From: Siphonodentalium dalli
Lineage: Eukaryota; Mollusca; Scaphopoda; Gadilida; Siphonodentaliidae
NCBI GenBank assembly: GCA_032622095.1
Contig: CP136066.1
Location: 131,657,917-131,721,916 of the forward strand
Reading direction: 5' to 3'
Length of the DNA stretch: 64,000 nucleotides
Shown in pieces: positions 1-11,325 of this stretch. Made by a program: the position numbers and the translations under genes. The number at the start of each line of letters is the position of its first letter. Positions within the stretch are counted from its first letter, which is position 1. The notes under the pieces were generated by a model. It was not told the DNA's origin, did no database searches, and worked only from the letters and a program-made list of their open reading frames with translations.

Positions 1-178
1 CACACGGACGACGGACGCCAAACCATGGCAATAGCTCAAACTTACAAAGTAAGCTGAGCTAATAAACGAAACTGCGTGTAGCCTATATGTTGTTAAATAA
101 CAATTGAATCAAATCGTGAATTAATGTTACTTCGTTCATGCATGCAGTTAGAATTTATTAAGATGCAAATTCGGGTTC

Positions 179-368
179 GAACCATTTTCAATGATGCCGA
201 AAACAAGCCACGTGGCAAAATGGACGCAATTGTATGGAGTTTGACTGTCAATCAAGACTTGCAGGAATATAGTATTACAAAGAAGGGGACTATCGTTTTA
301 AACCAGATGAATTGGACTTAACAAATGAATTGGACTTAAGTCCAAATCAATTCACTAATTGGACTTAA
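179..368. repeat. Palindromic GGACTTAAGTCC satellite, left block
   Basis: The block from 179 is repeated in direct orientation at 2,056-2,250 with few changes. Both copies run from the words GAACCATTTTCAATGATGC into head-to-tail units built on the palindrome ATTGGACTTAAGTCCAAAT. The left block stops inside a palindrome, at TTAA (365-368), where a MITE begins. The right copy continues through the same position unbroken, so it shows the empty target site. No gene is visible in positions 1-368. Confidence 0.8.
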
Positions 369-857
369 AGACACGTGAGGCCTTAGTTGTCGAAAATATT
401 CATATTTGTTCCAATCGCCGTAAACAGAAAAACATTAAAACGCATACAGTTTCATATATACCATGACCATCGCGTAAACAGCATGTTATCACAAAGACCT
501 ACTATATTTTACCCAAGCAAGAGCCTGGTTGTGTTACAGAAGACAGCACAATGCTACTGGCTAATCACACACAAAGGGCATAAACGCTCATTATTAGTTC
601 CATATCAGGAATTCACCAACAAAGAACGCTCTTTATGTTTACCATCATAATATAAACAAACACCAGAAAAGTTACTTTTATCCTTTTGTTTACATAATAA
701 TGGTCAAACAGATGACAATAACATACTGTTTATGCGATATTTCTTATTTGTATACGGACAAAGTCTGTCTACATTTTGATGTTCTTTCTGTTTGTGGCGG
801 TTTTTGGCGGGTGTAAATATTTTCACAGGATACCCACCGCCAAGGCCAACCGTACCT
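369..857. mobile_element. 489-bp MITE with TTAA target duplication (piggyBac-type)
   Basis: The element is bounded by TTAA at 365-368 and at 858-861. Its ends form an imperfect inverted repeat: AGACACGTGAGGCCTTAG at the left, and AGGTACGGTTGGCCTTGG read inward from the right. A second copy of nearly the same length (490 bp) lies in inverted orientation at 53,099-53,588, also flanked by TTAA. TTAA duplication is the hallmark of piggyBac elements, although some Kolobok-type elements also use it, so the superfamily is inferred. There is no transposase ORF and the copy is non-autonomous. It sits inside the GGACTTAAGTCC satellite, whose centre supplies the TTAA target. Confidence 0.8.
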
Positions 858-862
858 TTAAG

Positions 863-1944
863 CAGAGACGTGGCGATAGGGGGGTTTGGGGGGTGTATCA
901 CCCCCCCCCCCCCCCCCCCCCAACTTTGGTCAAAATTGTCAACTGTTGGAAATTTCATACCTGCCAATACATTAGTTGGAAATTTCACACCAAAAGTATG
1001 TTGAAAATGTTCTTGTAGTTTGATTTTCAAACAATTTCCTGGGGGGAATTAATTGTTTTTGGACCAATATTTGCAAATGTTCTTATTTTTGGTAAAAATT
1101 TTGGACTGAAATAGTCATCAGTTGGAAATTTTCCAACCTCAGGGGGGTGTCAGGTTGGAAATTTCCAACAGTTGGAAAGCTTGTGTCCTGGTCCCTCCGC
1201 CATGGCCAGTCAAAAACTGCTAGTTAATTTAAGAAAACAATATTATCATACATTTGGTCAACATTGTCATTGGAATTGTCATCAGTTGTAAATTTTCCAA
1301 CCTAAGTGGAGTGTTTGGTTGGAAATTTCCAACTCTAGGAGGGCTAGAGGCTAGTCTAGATGCTAGGATTTTGCGATTTTCTTGTTCAGATTACAAAATT
1401 TTCCCACACCGGGCCGAACCATGGTCGGCCCGGTGTGTCATTGTGTCTTCGCTGTGGCCAATACAATTACTATATTTGGTCAAATTTGTGGACTGAAATG
1501 GTCATCAGTTGGAGAATTTTCCAACCTGAGGGGGAGTATGAGGTTTGAAATTTCCAACACTATAGGAAAGCTTCAGTTGAGGCCAGTCTAGATGCTAGGA
1601 TTTGCAATTTTCTTGTTTCAAATTTCAAAATTTTCTCACATCGGGCCGAACAGCCATGGTAAGCCTGGTGTGTCATGGTCTGTTGCCCATAGCCGTGTGC
1701 TTTTTTTGTATGGAGTTAAATATGTAAAATATCTGAATGTTCTCATACCGGGAATATAGAACCATGGTTTATGGAGATATGGGATATTAGGCCTAAGAGC
1801 ACTGAGATACAAGGGGGGGGGGTGCAAATGGAATTATGCAAAACTTGTGTTCGGTCTGATTCTGATTCAAGGGGGGGGGGGGGTGCAGTTGGAATTTCCC
1901 ATGGTGGACACCCCCCGAACGGAAACCCTCTAGCCACGTCCCTG
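863..1944. mobile_element. Non-autonomous hAT-type element with 8-bp TSD
   Basis: The 8-bp direct repeat CCTTTAAG occurs at 855-862 and 1,945-1,952. Immediately inside, the ends are inverted: CAGAGACGTGGC at the left, and CAGGGACGTGGC read inward from the right. An 8-bp duplication with tips starting CAGRG is the classic hAT signature. The interior has no transposase. It holds long G and C runs (901-921, 1,814-1,822, 1,870-1,881) and diverged tandem units around TTGGAAATTTCCAAC. The insertion hit the right edge of the TTAA MITE and so is younger. The inverted MITE copy at 53.1 kb reads CCTTTAAG only once, which is the unoccupied site. Related sequence lies in the fold-back at 7.5-9.0 kb. Confidence 0.85.
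1075..1640. repeat. Diverged ~225-bp tandem units with TTGGAAATTTCCAAC palindromes
   Basis: Three successive units, from about 1,075, 1,250 and 1,470, share the order: TTGGTCAAA-like start, GTCATCAGTTGGAAATTTTCC, a G-rich run, TTGGAAATTTCCAAC, then CTAGTCTAGATGCTAGGATTT and a CGGGCCGAACCATGG-like segment in the last two. They form the interior of the hAT-type element. Short ORFs over this stretch are by-products of the repeat and are not genes. Confidence 0.65.
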
Positions 1945-2325
1945 CCTTTAAGTCCAAATAATTTGGACTTAATTCCAATTATTTGGACTTATAAGTACAA
2001 ATGATTTGGACTTAAGTCCAATTAGTGAATTGATTTGGATTTAAGTCCAATTAGTGAACCATTTTCAATGATGCAGAAAACAAGCCACGTGGCAAAAGGG
2101 ACGCAATTGTATGGAGTTTGACTGTCAATCAAGACTTGCAGGAATATACCATTACAAAGAAGGGGACTATCGTTTTAAACCAGATGAATTGGACTTAAGT
2201 CCAAATGAATTGGACTTAAGTCCAAATCAATTCACTAATTGGACTTAAGTCCAAATGATTTAAGTCACTTAAGTCCAAATGATTTGGACTTAAATCCAAT
2301 TAGTGAATTGATTTGGACTTAAGTA
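1945..2325. repeat. Palindromic GGACTTAAGTCC satellite, right block
   Basis: This is the continuation of the array seen at 300-368, after removal of the MITE and the hAT-type element. Units of TTGGACTTAAGTCCAA alternate with AATTCACTAA/TTAGTGAATT spacers, which are themselves inverted. The segment 2,056-2,250 duplicates 179-368. Confidence 0.8.
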
Positions 2326-3079
2326 TAAATAAATAAAAAATGTGAAAACGGCTTGCCATATACGACTACCCACACAACCGCATGGAAGCCACGTGATAAA
2401 GCAGAGATCCACAGCTGTTTGTGGTTCGGCTTTTTTGTCATTGACAACTAATGGATGGTTGTTTTATACACAATACATAAAGACTTACGCACTTCAGATA
2501 GTTACACTAATCTCCAATTTCTGGAATTGTTCAAGAAAATCCACATGGCAAATTCACACGCACCGAATACACCTCGAAATATAACCCGACGACATAATAA
2601 CAATCGTTATACAGACGTCTGTCTCATCGATCTTTTCCACACACGAATGTGGAGTAATCCCGCTCGGCGATGTACGATAGGACAATACGGCAATAATTCA
2701 TGAATATGGACGGAGGTGCCGAGCAACACGCGGGAACAACAATGTGTCGCTGGGCGGCAGATGTGCACATCAGACATTAATTAATAGGCTGTTCGTCAGA
2801 AGGTTAGACCCTGAACAAAATTGTAATGAAAGTTTCTTGGTCTCATTTTGTGCGAGGAAGTGTCCTGAATCACATATCGAAATGGAAATGAGAACACAAA
2901 ATTCGATTATTTAATACGCAATGACGACGCAAACCCAGCTTATTACCGATATAATACATTTTTGTTATTTGCAGTACGTGAGGCGACTCTGGCTACATAT
3001 AAAACTTGATCAATATGAAACAATGGGTAGGCGATTTATTGTACATGGCTATATCTCTCTTCGATAATATATAAATTAG
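2326..3079. other. Unassigned stretch, no gene seen
   Basis: I see no coding signal, repeat or RNA gene here. Two overlapping ORFs of about 80 codons between 2,342 and 2,703 have no recognisable motif and look like chance. Confidence 0.5.
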
Positions 3080-3218
3080 CTGAACCATTCTCTTCTGTCC
3101 AGGTTGTATATGTATTATTGTGTATATACATGTATTGTGATGGAAATGTTATATCTTTGTAATTTAACATCCACGATGTACTGGTGTAGTATGTCAATAA
3201 AATCTATCTATCTATCTA
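3080..3218 (+). mobile_element. Probable retroposon 3' end with (TCTA)n tail
   Basis: A short segment ends in TCAATAAAA followed by three to four TCTA units (3,203-3,218). A polyadenylation-like signal passing directly into a short tandem repeat is typical of the 3' end of SINEs and of CR1/L2/RTE-type LINEs. The 5' boundary is not defined and I found no target duplication. The following words AAAATCCGCTTTGAGCA recur at about 40,417, which may mark a shared repeat. Confidence 0.4.
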
Positions 3219-5269
3219 AAATCCGCTTTGAGCACAATTTTCTATTCAAAATGACGTCCACAGTGGAAGTTGGTATCGAAAAATGGTGAATTTCTATGGT
3301 ATGTGCATCACCTAATGCCAAATTAGTATTAAAATTAAATATACACAAACAACACTTAATCGCAAATCATATCTGTAGAATGATTGTCCCAAAATAGCCG
3401 CCAAAATCAAGTGGGGGGGTGTATGGAAAAAGGTCTGGACACGTAGGTACTTTTTTCATTTTGGCATATCTTGGCACCCACCACCGCCTTTTTTTTGCAT
3501 TTTTTTTCCCGGTGAATTTTCTCGGATATGTTTTTGTTATTGATACTGTGCAATGCTTTGTTACACAGTTCAAGGATGTGTTTTTTGTTTTTTTTATTGT
3601 TTTATGCAGTTTTATGTGTTTCATTTCTATTAACGTGTTCGATACTTTAAAGGACCACATTTCTCTTTTCCTACTGGTCCTAACTGAGAACCTGCATTTA
3701 AAATCCATTAATGTATTGAGGTCACAGTGATTGCACATTTAAAAATGTTCTTAATGTCCTTAATTGTCTTACAAAATGGTCAAGTCACCCTGAGTCACCC
3801 AAAACAATTCCTTTGCGTATAATAGAATGAAATGTAACTTTTGACTAATATACATGTACACATAGAAACAACCTTTGATATGAATTAGAATAGGTTTGTA
3901 TGGCCTCTATGTACATGGCGAGGAACATCATAAATACAGATTGGTAGAACATCAACCAAGTGAATATAATTAAATGCATGTAGTCAATCATAAGTCAGGC
4001 AGTGGCAGGCAATATTTTTTATATTGATTAGCATAATGTGATATGATAGTTATAGTTTTATTATCTTCAAATTTTATTTCTGCAGTGCCAAATTAGTTTT
4101 AATTTATTTTGTTTAATTGATAGTTAATTTCAATATATCCAGTTGTTATATTTGATTAAAATCATCTTGTTAGAACTGTCGAAGCAATTTATAAGTCACC
4201 AGAGTCACTCGTGAAGTCTTGAATAACAATTTTTTCGGGCCACAATCTGGAACAGTGATGAATTCTATGCATACAACAGAGGAGTTCTGGTGGTATACCA
4301 TGACGCAATTTATAAAAAAAAACGAAGGAGTACCATGGACTATCTTCAATAAATTCCCAACTTAACAACAATTTCCTACATCCTCTGTCGCAGAGAATAT
4401 GTTTATACCTGGAAATTATATTTGATTATATTCACCATAAGGCCACAATGCCGCCATATGCATAATTATACGCGAAACGAAACGTACTACGTTTTCTGCA
4501 ACCGCATCACCGCGTTTACCCCTTCTCCTTATAATGTTACACATATCTGCTTCACACTAATCCACAATAAAATCATTGTCAGAAATGGTAACGCCCTCGC
4601 GATTATATTATTAAGCATATATAAAATATATTGGAGCTATAATGTGGAAACTGTGTATATAGGCCACGGCTATGTAGTTGATTATTTAATTATTTGTATG
4701 TGTGTATAATAGTGTGCGCTTGGTGAGAAAGCACGAGAAAACATTTTCAAAATCGGACATGCCAAGCTAAAGTTATGATAATTATGAAATATTCACACAC
4801 CATACGTCACGTATGATATGTGTTCACAAAGGGGGCATACGTTTCAAGTTGTTGAAATGTTCATCGCCAAACATGCAGCGGCTATTGCATTGATACACAA
4901 ATAACGTAAACACACCCATTGCCAAACAAGTGACGAACACCTTAACGATTCACACGTTATACTGTTGATGACGCGCTGCCAGTTCGCGGAAAATACACTA
5001 AACTATTAGTTTCTCAGTTCTGTTGTACGACATTTGAATTGGTTTCGGCTGACATGTATCTTTTCGTTGTTATTTGTTCTAATTGCTATTGAAATAGAGG
5101 TCTGAATCATGCATGAAATAGCATTAAAAAATAATGAAAGTGTCAAAAATGACATTCTAACTCAACTTGAAAAGGGAATAATTGCATGTGTTACAGTCAA
5201 TGGAGCGACCAGGAATGCGGAAAGTTGAAATGTCTAAGTAATACTAGATTATCAACATGAAGAGATATA
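3219..5269. other. Unassigned AT-rich stretch
   Basis: No gene recognised. A 123-codon minus-strand ORF at 3,367-3,738 overlaps a 103-codon plus-strand ORF across T-rich sequence, and neither has a recognisable domain. The rest is AT-rich with no repeat structure that I could identify. Confidence 0.5.
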
Positions 5270-5722
5270 TATAAAGTCAAATCCAAGATGGTTGCTGACG
5301 GCAATGTTTTCCAATGAAATTCCGAATGACCCCAAAATAACTCGTTTCCATCTACATGTCAATGTTAACACCCATGACAAATTTCATGATGATCCGTGCC
5401 AAAGGATTTAGTCATGCAAAGAGTAAAATCCAAGATGGCTGCTGGCGGCCATATTTTTTGACCGAATGACCCCAAAATTACTCTTTCCCATCTACATGTC
5501 AATATTAACAACCATGACATATTTCATGATGATCAGACAAACAATACGGCCTGCAGCCCGTGCTAATGGATTGAATTTGAAATCCAAGATGGCCGCTGGC
5601 AGCCATGTTTTTTTGCCGAAGGACCCCAAAATGACTCCTTCCCATCTACATCTCAATGTCAATAGCTGTGACAAATTTCATAATGATCTGACCAAAGGTA
5701 CAATCCGTACCAATATTTAGTC
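5270..5722. repeat. ~150-bp CCAAGATGGC satellite, block 1
   Basis: Three tandem units share the order AAATCCAAGATGGC, GGCCATGTTTTTTGGCCGAATGACCCC, ATCTACATGTCAATG and GACAAATTTCATGATGATC. The word CCAAGATGG recurs at 5,283, 5,430 and 5,584. The same satellite reappears at 11,326-11,613 and 14,008-14,412. It was one array, split by a DNA element and a LINE. The block ends in TTTAGTC, where the 5.6-kb element begins. Confidence 0.85.
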
Positions 5723-5895
5723 GGTCCATTCTCAGCAAAACCGTGCATGCCGGTGGTTTTCCGTTAGAATACCGACGACAGAGATACAAAAATGCCGTGT
5801 GCGGGAAGACCTTATCCCCGCGCAACTGGAACACTACACGCGTAAACACGTTGTAGATTATTTGTGCCGGGAGCTGCTCCTATGTATGCGGAAAT

Positions 5896-6408
5896 GTAAC
5901 ATACGTTACTGTCGCCGAGCCAATATTCTACGAAGAATCGCTCACAAAAGGTATAATGTCGGACGACCGAGGCCAGTATTCCTGTTGGAGCTGGGAGAGT
6001 GTTTGTTGTCTTCGTTGTACGTCATGAAGACCATTTGCGATCGTGACCAAGAAAAATATAACACCAGAAGCAGCTGTCGCCAGATTCGTGTAACATACGT
6101 TACCGAATATAAAAATGGTTCCACACGAACACTATTTGGTTTATAACATGCATAAAACGCACTAAGTGTTAGATGTCCATCGACTTTATACGAACGATAT
6201 ATGAGTTCTTCGAAATACATAAGCTTGGATGCACTGGAACGGCTGAATTTCGCCGAATCTGATGGTTTGTTTTAAGCCTGTAACATACGTTACCATATGT
6301 TTTGAATATCTCACCGAGGTCAAGTGAGATTATCTGATCGGAAAAATATCATAATTTCGTTCTAAAATAGTATGTGGATGTAACGTATGTTACTGTAACA
6401 TACGTTAC
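5896..6408. repeat. Left subterminal GTAACATACGTTAC cluster
   Basis: Exact 14-mers GTAACATACGTTAC occur at 5,896, 6,090, 6,280 and 6,395, with the inverted form GTAACGTATGTTAC at 6,380. The motif is a GTAAC/GTTAC inverted half-site pair around a 4-bp centre. Further copies are at 10,730 (forward) and 11,112 (inverted). Seven exact 14-mers in about 5.2 kb cannot be chance. All lie inside the 5.6-kb element and none elsewhere that I noticed. Confidence 0.85.
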
Positions 6409-8289
6409 CGGCTAAAATATATTTTTTTTTTTAAACAAAGATATCTCACTGTATGGCAATAATAACGCGAGTTTAGGACATCGGTTATCCAAATATGCCG
6501 GTAACTGTCTGCCAGTATGATAATTAATGAGGTTATGATGAATCGTGTGCGATACACGTGATTCTTTGAAAATATCCCCTTTGATTATCGCGATGTGTAG
6601 GGATCTTCACATTTCCGTGAACTTATTGAGCCGCACTTACTGGAAAATACGAATGGGATATATTGGCTGTTTTGTAATGTCTACAAAGCAAAATAGCAGG
6701 TTGATAACCAATAATGGTTTTCGGGGGACGTGCGATTAAAGTTAAACAATATATTACATAATTATGTTGCATTTTAAACTCCACTGAGGCGTTATTTCGC
6801 TAAGATCCCGATTCAGAATCTGGATTCAGATTACAGATTGGTCCCCGTACGACTTGGTTCGGCAAAAGAACAGACCAGAAATTGGCAGAATCAGTAAACG
6901 AACAGACCGTAATCTTAATCTCGTGGTAATCCGAATCTGGATTCGGATTCCGATTACGGACACAAATGTTCGTAATGTAAACAAAAAAAACACAATAAAA
7001 CATAAGAATCCGTCTCTTGTGTACAAATTATTGCAGAATATAAACGATCTATATCAAAGAATTTTAAATGCGGAGACAAATTTGTTTTATTGAATGTAAA
7101 CTGGGAGAATATTACTGAAATTAGCCAAATAATAACGCTATTGATAGTAACGCTGGGGGAGCACTTCGGTTGATGGCGAAGCAAATCATTGTTGATTGTC
7201 ACTTTCATATGTCCATTTCATAATTCCATCCATAAAATATCGCCCGAACGTATGTCGATTTCGAATTCGGCGGATACGTCACCATTGGCCGAATTCATAT
7301 GAACCTGCATGGATATGTCTTCTGCTGTGTTCGTTATTATAATGTTTCTTCTTATTCAAGAAATAGTAGGATTATATGATATCGATAGATTATCAGATAC
7401 ACGTATGTACTATCATCTACTCTTATAGTAATTTCATGTTTAAAATGTTTTGTTTCGTTAAATGCAGTCGTTTTGCACAATAGTCTCTGTATAGACAACA
7501 GACACATGTTCTAGGGACGTGGCTAGATTTTCCTCAAATTTCCGGCCAACCGCACGCCCCCCCCCCCCCCCAATTGAACCAAACATCAATCTCACAGGTT
7601 CGCAGAATTCCATTTGCTCCCCTTGGAAATATCCAACCTGACAAACACTAAGATTGGAAAATTACCAACTTTTACTGGTTGAAAAAAATCAAACAATGCC
7701 AACCTATATATGGTGTCAAATTAATGTCCAACTAATGTTGTGTCATGCATGAAATTTCCGACTGCTGGAATGTACCAAAGTTTAGTTTAGATATATTTAT
7801 TTCAAATATATGTCAAATTTAGATAACACATGATATATAACACATACATTTGTTTATACATACAAAGGAATTGGGGGACAAGTGCTGACTCACTTAAGGG
7901 TACTCAGGGAATGCGCCAGAGTCGTTATTTCGCTAAAATCCGGATTCAGAATCCGAAGCCGATTACTGGGGCGGGGCTAATTCCCGATTCTAGGTCAGAT
8001 TTTGAAATCTACGTGGTCTCCCAGCGTCATACATGGCTCATATATTTGACACAAGTATCATTTGTATCTTATATTTATAAAGTTCATGTTTGTTGTGAAA
8101 GTCATGCTTTTCTTCTATGTGTATATACACGGCACATAATTTGCTGCCAATCCGACTTAATCGCATTTTTTTTTTCAAGTTAAAGTGTGTTTATTGATGA
8201 GGGCAAGCATATCTAAACGTGACAGCTCTAGGCCTCTTGAATCAAATTCCGAAGATGTTGTGAAGAACACACAAAACTTGTCAGTTGAA

Positions 8290-8993
8290 CAGGGACGTGA
8301 CGACAGGGGTTGGTTTGGTGTCTCGACCCCCACCCCGAACTTTGGTACAATTTGCTTAGCTGTACAGTCATTCATATTATTTTGACTAACTGTTCCAAAT
8401 AATGATACGTACAAGCCAGCAAACGCAACAAACAAACCCGATTTTAAATAAATACATACACAAACTTATGACTAACTCTGGAGAAGGGGTGTCCAGTGAT
8501 CTGTATATATGTTCAACTTGTTTTGGTAGTCATGTTGTTTTGCCATTACTAATTATTTATTTTGTCAGTGTAATAACATATGGGAGAGGGGGTACCCTTA
8601 AGTGAGTCAGCACTTGTCCCCCAATTCCTTTGTATGTATAAACAAATGTATGTGTTATATAGCATGTGTTATCTAAATTTGACATGTATTTGAAATAAAT
8701 ATGTCTAAACTAAACTTCGGTACATTCCAGCAGTCGGAAATTTCATGCATGACACAACATTAGTTGGACATTAATTTGACACCATATATAGGTTGGCATT
8801 GTTCTCATTGTTTGATTTTTTCAACTAGTAAACGTTGGTAATTTTCCAATCTTAGTGTTTGTCAGGTTGGATATTTCCAAGGGGAGCAAATGGAATTCTG
8901 CGAACCTGTGAGATTGATGTTTGGTTCAATGGTGGGGGGGGGCGTGGGGTGCAGTTGGCCGGAAATTTGAGGAAACTTCTAGCCACGTCCCTA
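8290..8993. mobile_element. hAT-type remnant related to 863-1,944
   Basis: The left tip CAGGGACGTGAC (8,290) and the right tip TAGCCACGTCCCT (ending 8,993) resemble those of the 863-1,944 element. The interior shares its order: AACTTTGGT, a TTGGAAATTTC-like palindrome, ACATTAGTTGGA, TTTCCAATCTTAGTGTTTG and a poly-G run. No clean 8-bp duplication remains. It is interrupted by a LINE 3' fragment, and its right part is copied in the left fold-back arm. Confidence 0.55.
8350..8712 (+). mobile_element. LINE 3' fragment with 12-bp TSD
   Basis: AACTTTGGTACA (8,338-8,349) and AACTTCGGTACA (8,713-8,724) flank the piece with one difference. Its end, GAGGGGG...GCACTTGTCCCCCAATTCC then GAAATAAATATGTCTAAAC, matches the 3' untranslated end of the LINE at 11,614-14,007 (GTGTCCCAATCCCC then AATAAAATATGTTT). 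It is a strongly 5'-truncated insertion into the hAT-type remnant. Confidence 0.65.
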
Positions 8994-9749
8994 GAACATG
9001 TTTATGTTGTCTATACATATACTATTGTGCAAAGCGACTGCATTTAACGAAACAAAACATTTTAAACGTGAAAATTCTATAAGACTAGATGATAGTACAT
9101 ACGTGTATCTGATAATCCATCGATATCATATAATCCTACTATTTCTTGAATAAGAAGAAACATTATAATAACGAACACAGCAGAAGACATATCCATGCAG
9201 GTTCATATGAATTCGGTCAATGGTGACGTATCCGCCGAATTCTAAATCGACATGCGTTCGGGCGGTATTTTATGGATGGAATTATGAAATGGACATATGA
9301 AAGTGACAATCAACAATGATTTGCTTCGCCATCAACCGAAGTGCTCCCCCAGCGTTACTATCAATAGCATTATTATTTGGCTAATTTCAGTAATATTCTC
9401 CCAGTTTACATTCAATAAAACAAATTTGTCTCCGCATTTAAATTCCTCGATATGGATGGTTTATATTCTGCAATAATTTGTACACAAGAGACGGATTCTT
9501 ATGTTTTATTGTGTTTTTTAACTCCGAGGTGGCGTAATCTCGGTTTGTTTATATTACGAACATTTGAGTCCGTAATCGGAATCCGAATCCAGATTCGGAT
9601 TACCACGAGATTGAGATTACGGTCTGTTCGTTTACTGATTATGCCAATTTCTGGTCTGTTCTTTTGCCGAACCAAGTCGTACGGGGACCAATCTGTAATC
9701 TGAATCCAGATTCTGAATCGGGATTTTAGCGAAATAGCGCCTCAGGTGG

Positions 9750-11325
9750 CCATGCGATTTGAGTAATCACCCTTGTTCAACTATAACTTTGACTTCCATT
9801 ATTATGAGTATTACCCCTTATATAACTGTCTTCAAAATATAACGGTTCTGATAAATTAAAGCCGATAATTATATATGTCTGCAGAAAATACACGGACCAC
9901 TCACTGGCACTAACTGAAATTATATGCATGACTCATGTCATGATCGAAGCTAACGGATCATAACTTGGAGATGCATACATGTAAAAGCACCAGGCTGGGA
10001 ATAATATATATGGAAGGGCAAATTAGCCAATTTGGGCATTTGTGGTAACCATCAATATGTTACCAGTTACTTAACTCAATCGAAAATATGTTTTGACATT
10101 TAAGTTTGGTATAATATTTTTTTTAAATATCAGCTGAAATATGTTTGGTTTGCATACTGTATATAATATTCGAAAACATCGAAATGGACGGATGTCTAGA
10201 TTTCTAATTGCTTACTGTAGATATTATGGCAACAACAAAAATGTCTGCTCGCCATTCTTCTATACGGGTATATCGGTGTCCTCGCTAATGTCAAGGCACT
10301 AATGTGATATACAATGTAACCGCAGATATCATGTACCTGGAAACCCGACAGCCACCGTCGAAAACGAAACCATTGAAAACGTTACTTTGATCATTGACAA
10401 GCACATCATTATTCCGCTGTACAGATGCCGGTCATAGCTATGTATAACTTATCGTGACAGTTTACGTAAGCCATGAACGTGTTTAAAACATGAGACCGTG
10501 TAACTGTATGCATGCAGGTTCAGCATAGGGTAGCACTCAATTCGCACTCACTATACCAGTGCAATCATTCTCGATAGCAATATATATAGGAATTCCTACA
10601 GAGATATGATAGTGCTAATCTTAATACAAATGAATTTATATGCTGCCTTTGTCGGCGTTAGCCATAAAACTGAATATGTTATTTGCCTCTGGTATTGTAA
10701 TATAGTGATGTTTCAGTTTGTAACATACGTTACCATGGTATGTGTGTGACGGCAGCTTAATTTTCGAAGAAGAATCCGCGAATAAATCGATTTCTCATTG
10801 TTACTTGAAAGAATGAATCTTCGAATATACTGTGGAAGAAAACATTTGCCATAGACCATACATATGATCAAATGAAAGGAAACGAATTATGAAGCAATAA
10901 AATAGACTACGTAATTATTAGAAAATGTATGCAATTATTACTTTGTATCGCGTTTTGATCTTAACCATGTGTAACCGTGTATGCTTGTCACTTAATTATG
11001 TTTTGATTTTCTGGCTGCTGCCCATCTTACAAAATTCATATGAGGGAAATGTGAAACCATTAAATGGTTCAATACCGATGTAAACCACCCCCTACCGATG
11101 TGTGTTCACTGGTAACGTATGTTACAATAGGGAAAATACACGATTTTTCAAACATACTTTCCAGGTACCATAGCAATGTACTCGAAAGAGCAATGATGTC
11201 AATATTACACATTTCGTTTCAGCATAACTCTTGCTTGCATAAACGAACAATATTGAACGATACTGTTGATTTTGAATTTTCTCGATTTTCGTTCCTCAAA
11301 TGCACCGATTTGCTGAGAATGGACC
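9750..11325. other. Right part of the AGTC element, no gene seen
   Basis: Apart from the two GTAACATACGTTAC-type motifs (10,730 and 11,112) and the terminal inverted repeat, I see no coding or repeat structure. A 92-codon ORF at 11,064-11,342 runs across the element's end and is not a gene. Confidence 0.5.

Larger units (their letters stand above)
6781..9749. mobile_element. 3-kb fold-back element with ~1.1-kb near-identical arms
   Basis: Positions 6,781-7,904 are the reverse complement of 8,596-9,749, at roughly 97% identity where I compared them. A ~690-bp spacer separates the arms. The tips read CCACTGAGGCGTTATTTCGC and, inverted, CCACCTGAGGCGCTATTTCGC. The right arm carries a ~30-bp extra segment near 9,510-9,540. 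Both arms include hAT-type sequence (AGGGACGTGGCTAG tips, poly-C/G run) and a LINE 3' end. I see no target duplication, so it may be an inverted duplication rather than a transposed unit. It lies inside the 5.6-kb AGTC element. The ORFs in it mirror each other and are not genes. Confidence 0.85.
5723..11325. mobile_element. 5.6-kb DNA element, 26-bp TIR, 4-bp TSD AGTC
   Basis: The left end reads GGTCCATTCTCAGCAAA (5,723) and the right end reads the same inverted (ending 11,325); about 24 of the first 26 bases match. The flanks are AGTC at 5,719-5,722 and 11,326-11,329, a 4-bp target duplication. The empty site TTTAGTCATGCAAAGAG survives in other satellite units. Seven copies of GTAACATACGTTAC in either orientation lie near the two ends, as transposase sites would. 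There is no transposase ORF. Removing the fold-back at 6,781-9,749 leaves about 2.6 kb. I cannot assign the superfamily: 4-bp duplications occur in Sola, Chapaev, Ginger and some others. Confidence 0.8.

Noticed and set aside
3367-3738. 123-codon minus-strand ORF
   Set aside because: It mirrors a T-rich plus-strand ORF over low-complexity sequence and has no recognisable motif.
5799-6146. 115-codon ORF at the left end of the AGTC element as its transposase
   Set aside because: It contains two of the 14-bp subterminal motifs, overlaps an opposite-strand ORF, and shows no DDE-like pattern.
5896-6408. GTAACATACGTTAC as host transcription-factor sites
   Set aside because: All copies lie near the two ends of one mobile element; transposase binding is the simpler reading, though it is untested.
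7830-8183. 117-codon ORF spanning the fold-back junction
   Set aside because: It crosses from the left arm into the spacer, so it is created by the rearrangement.
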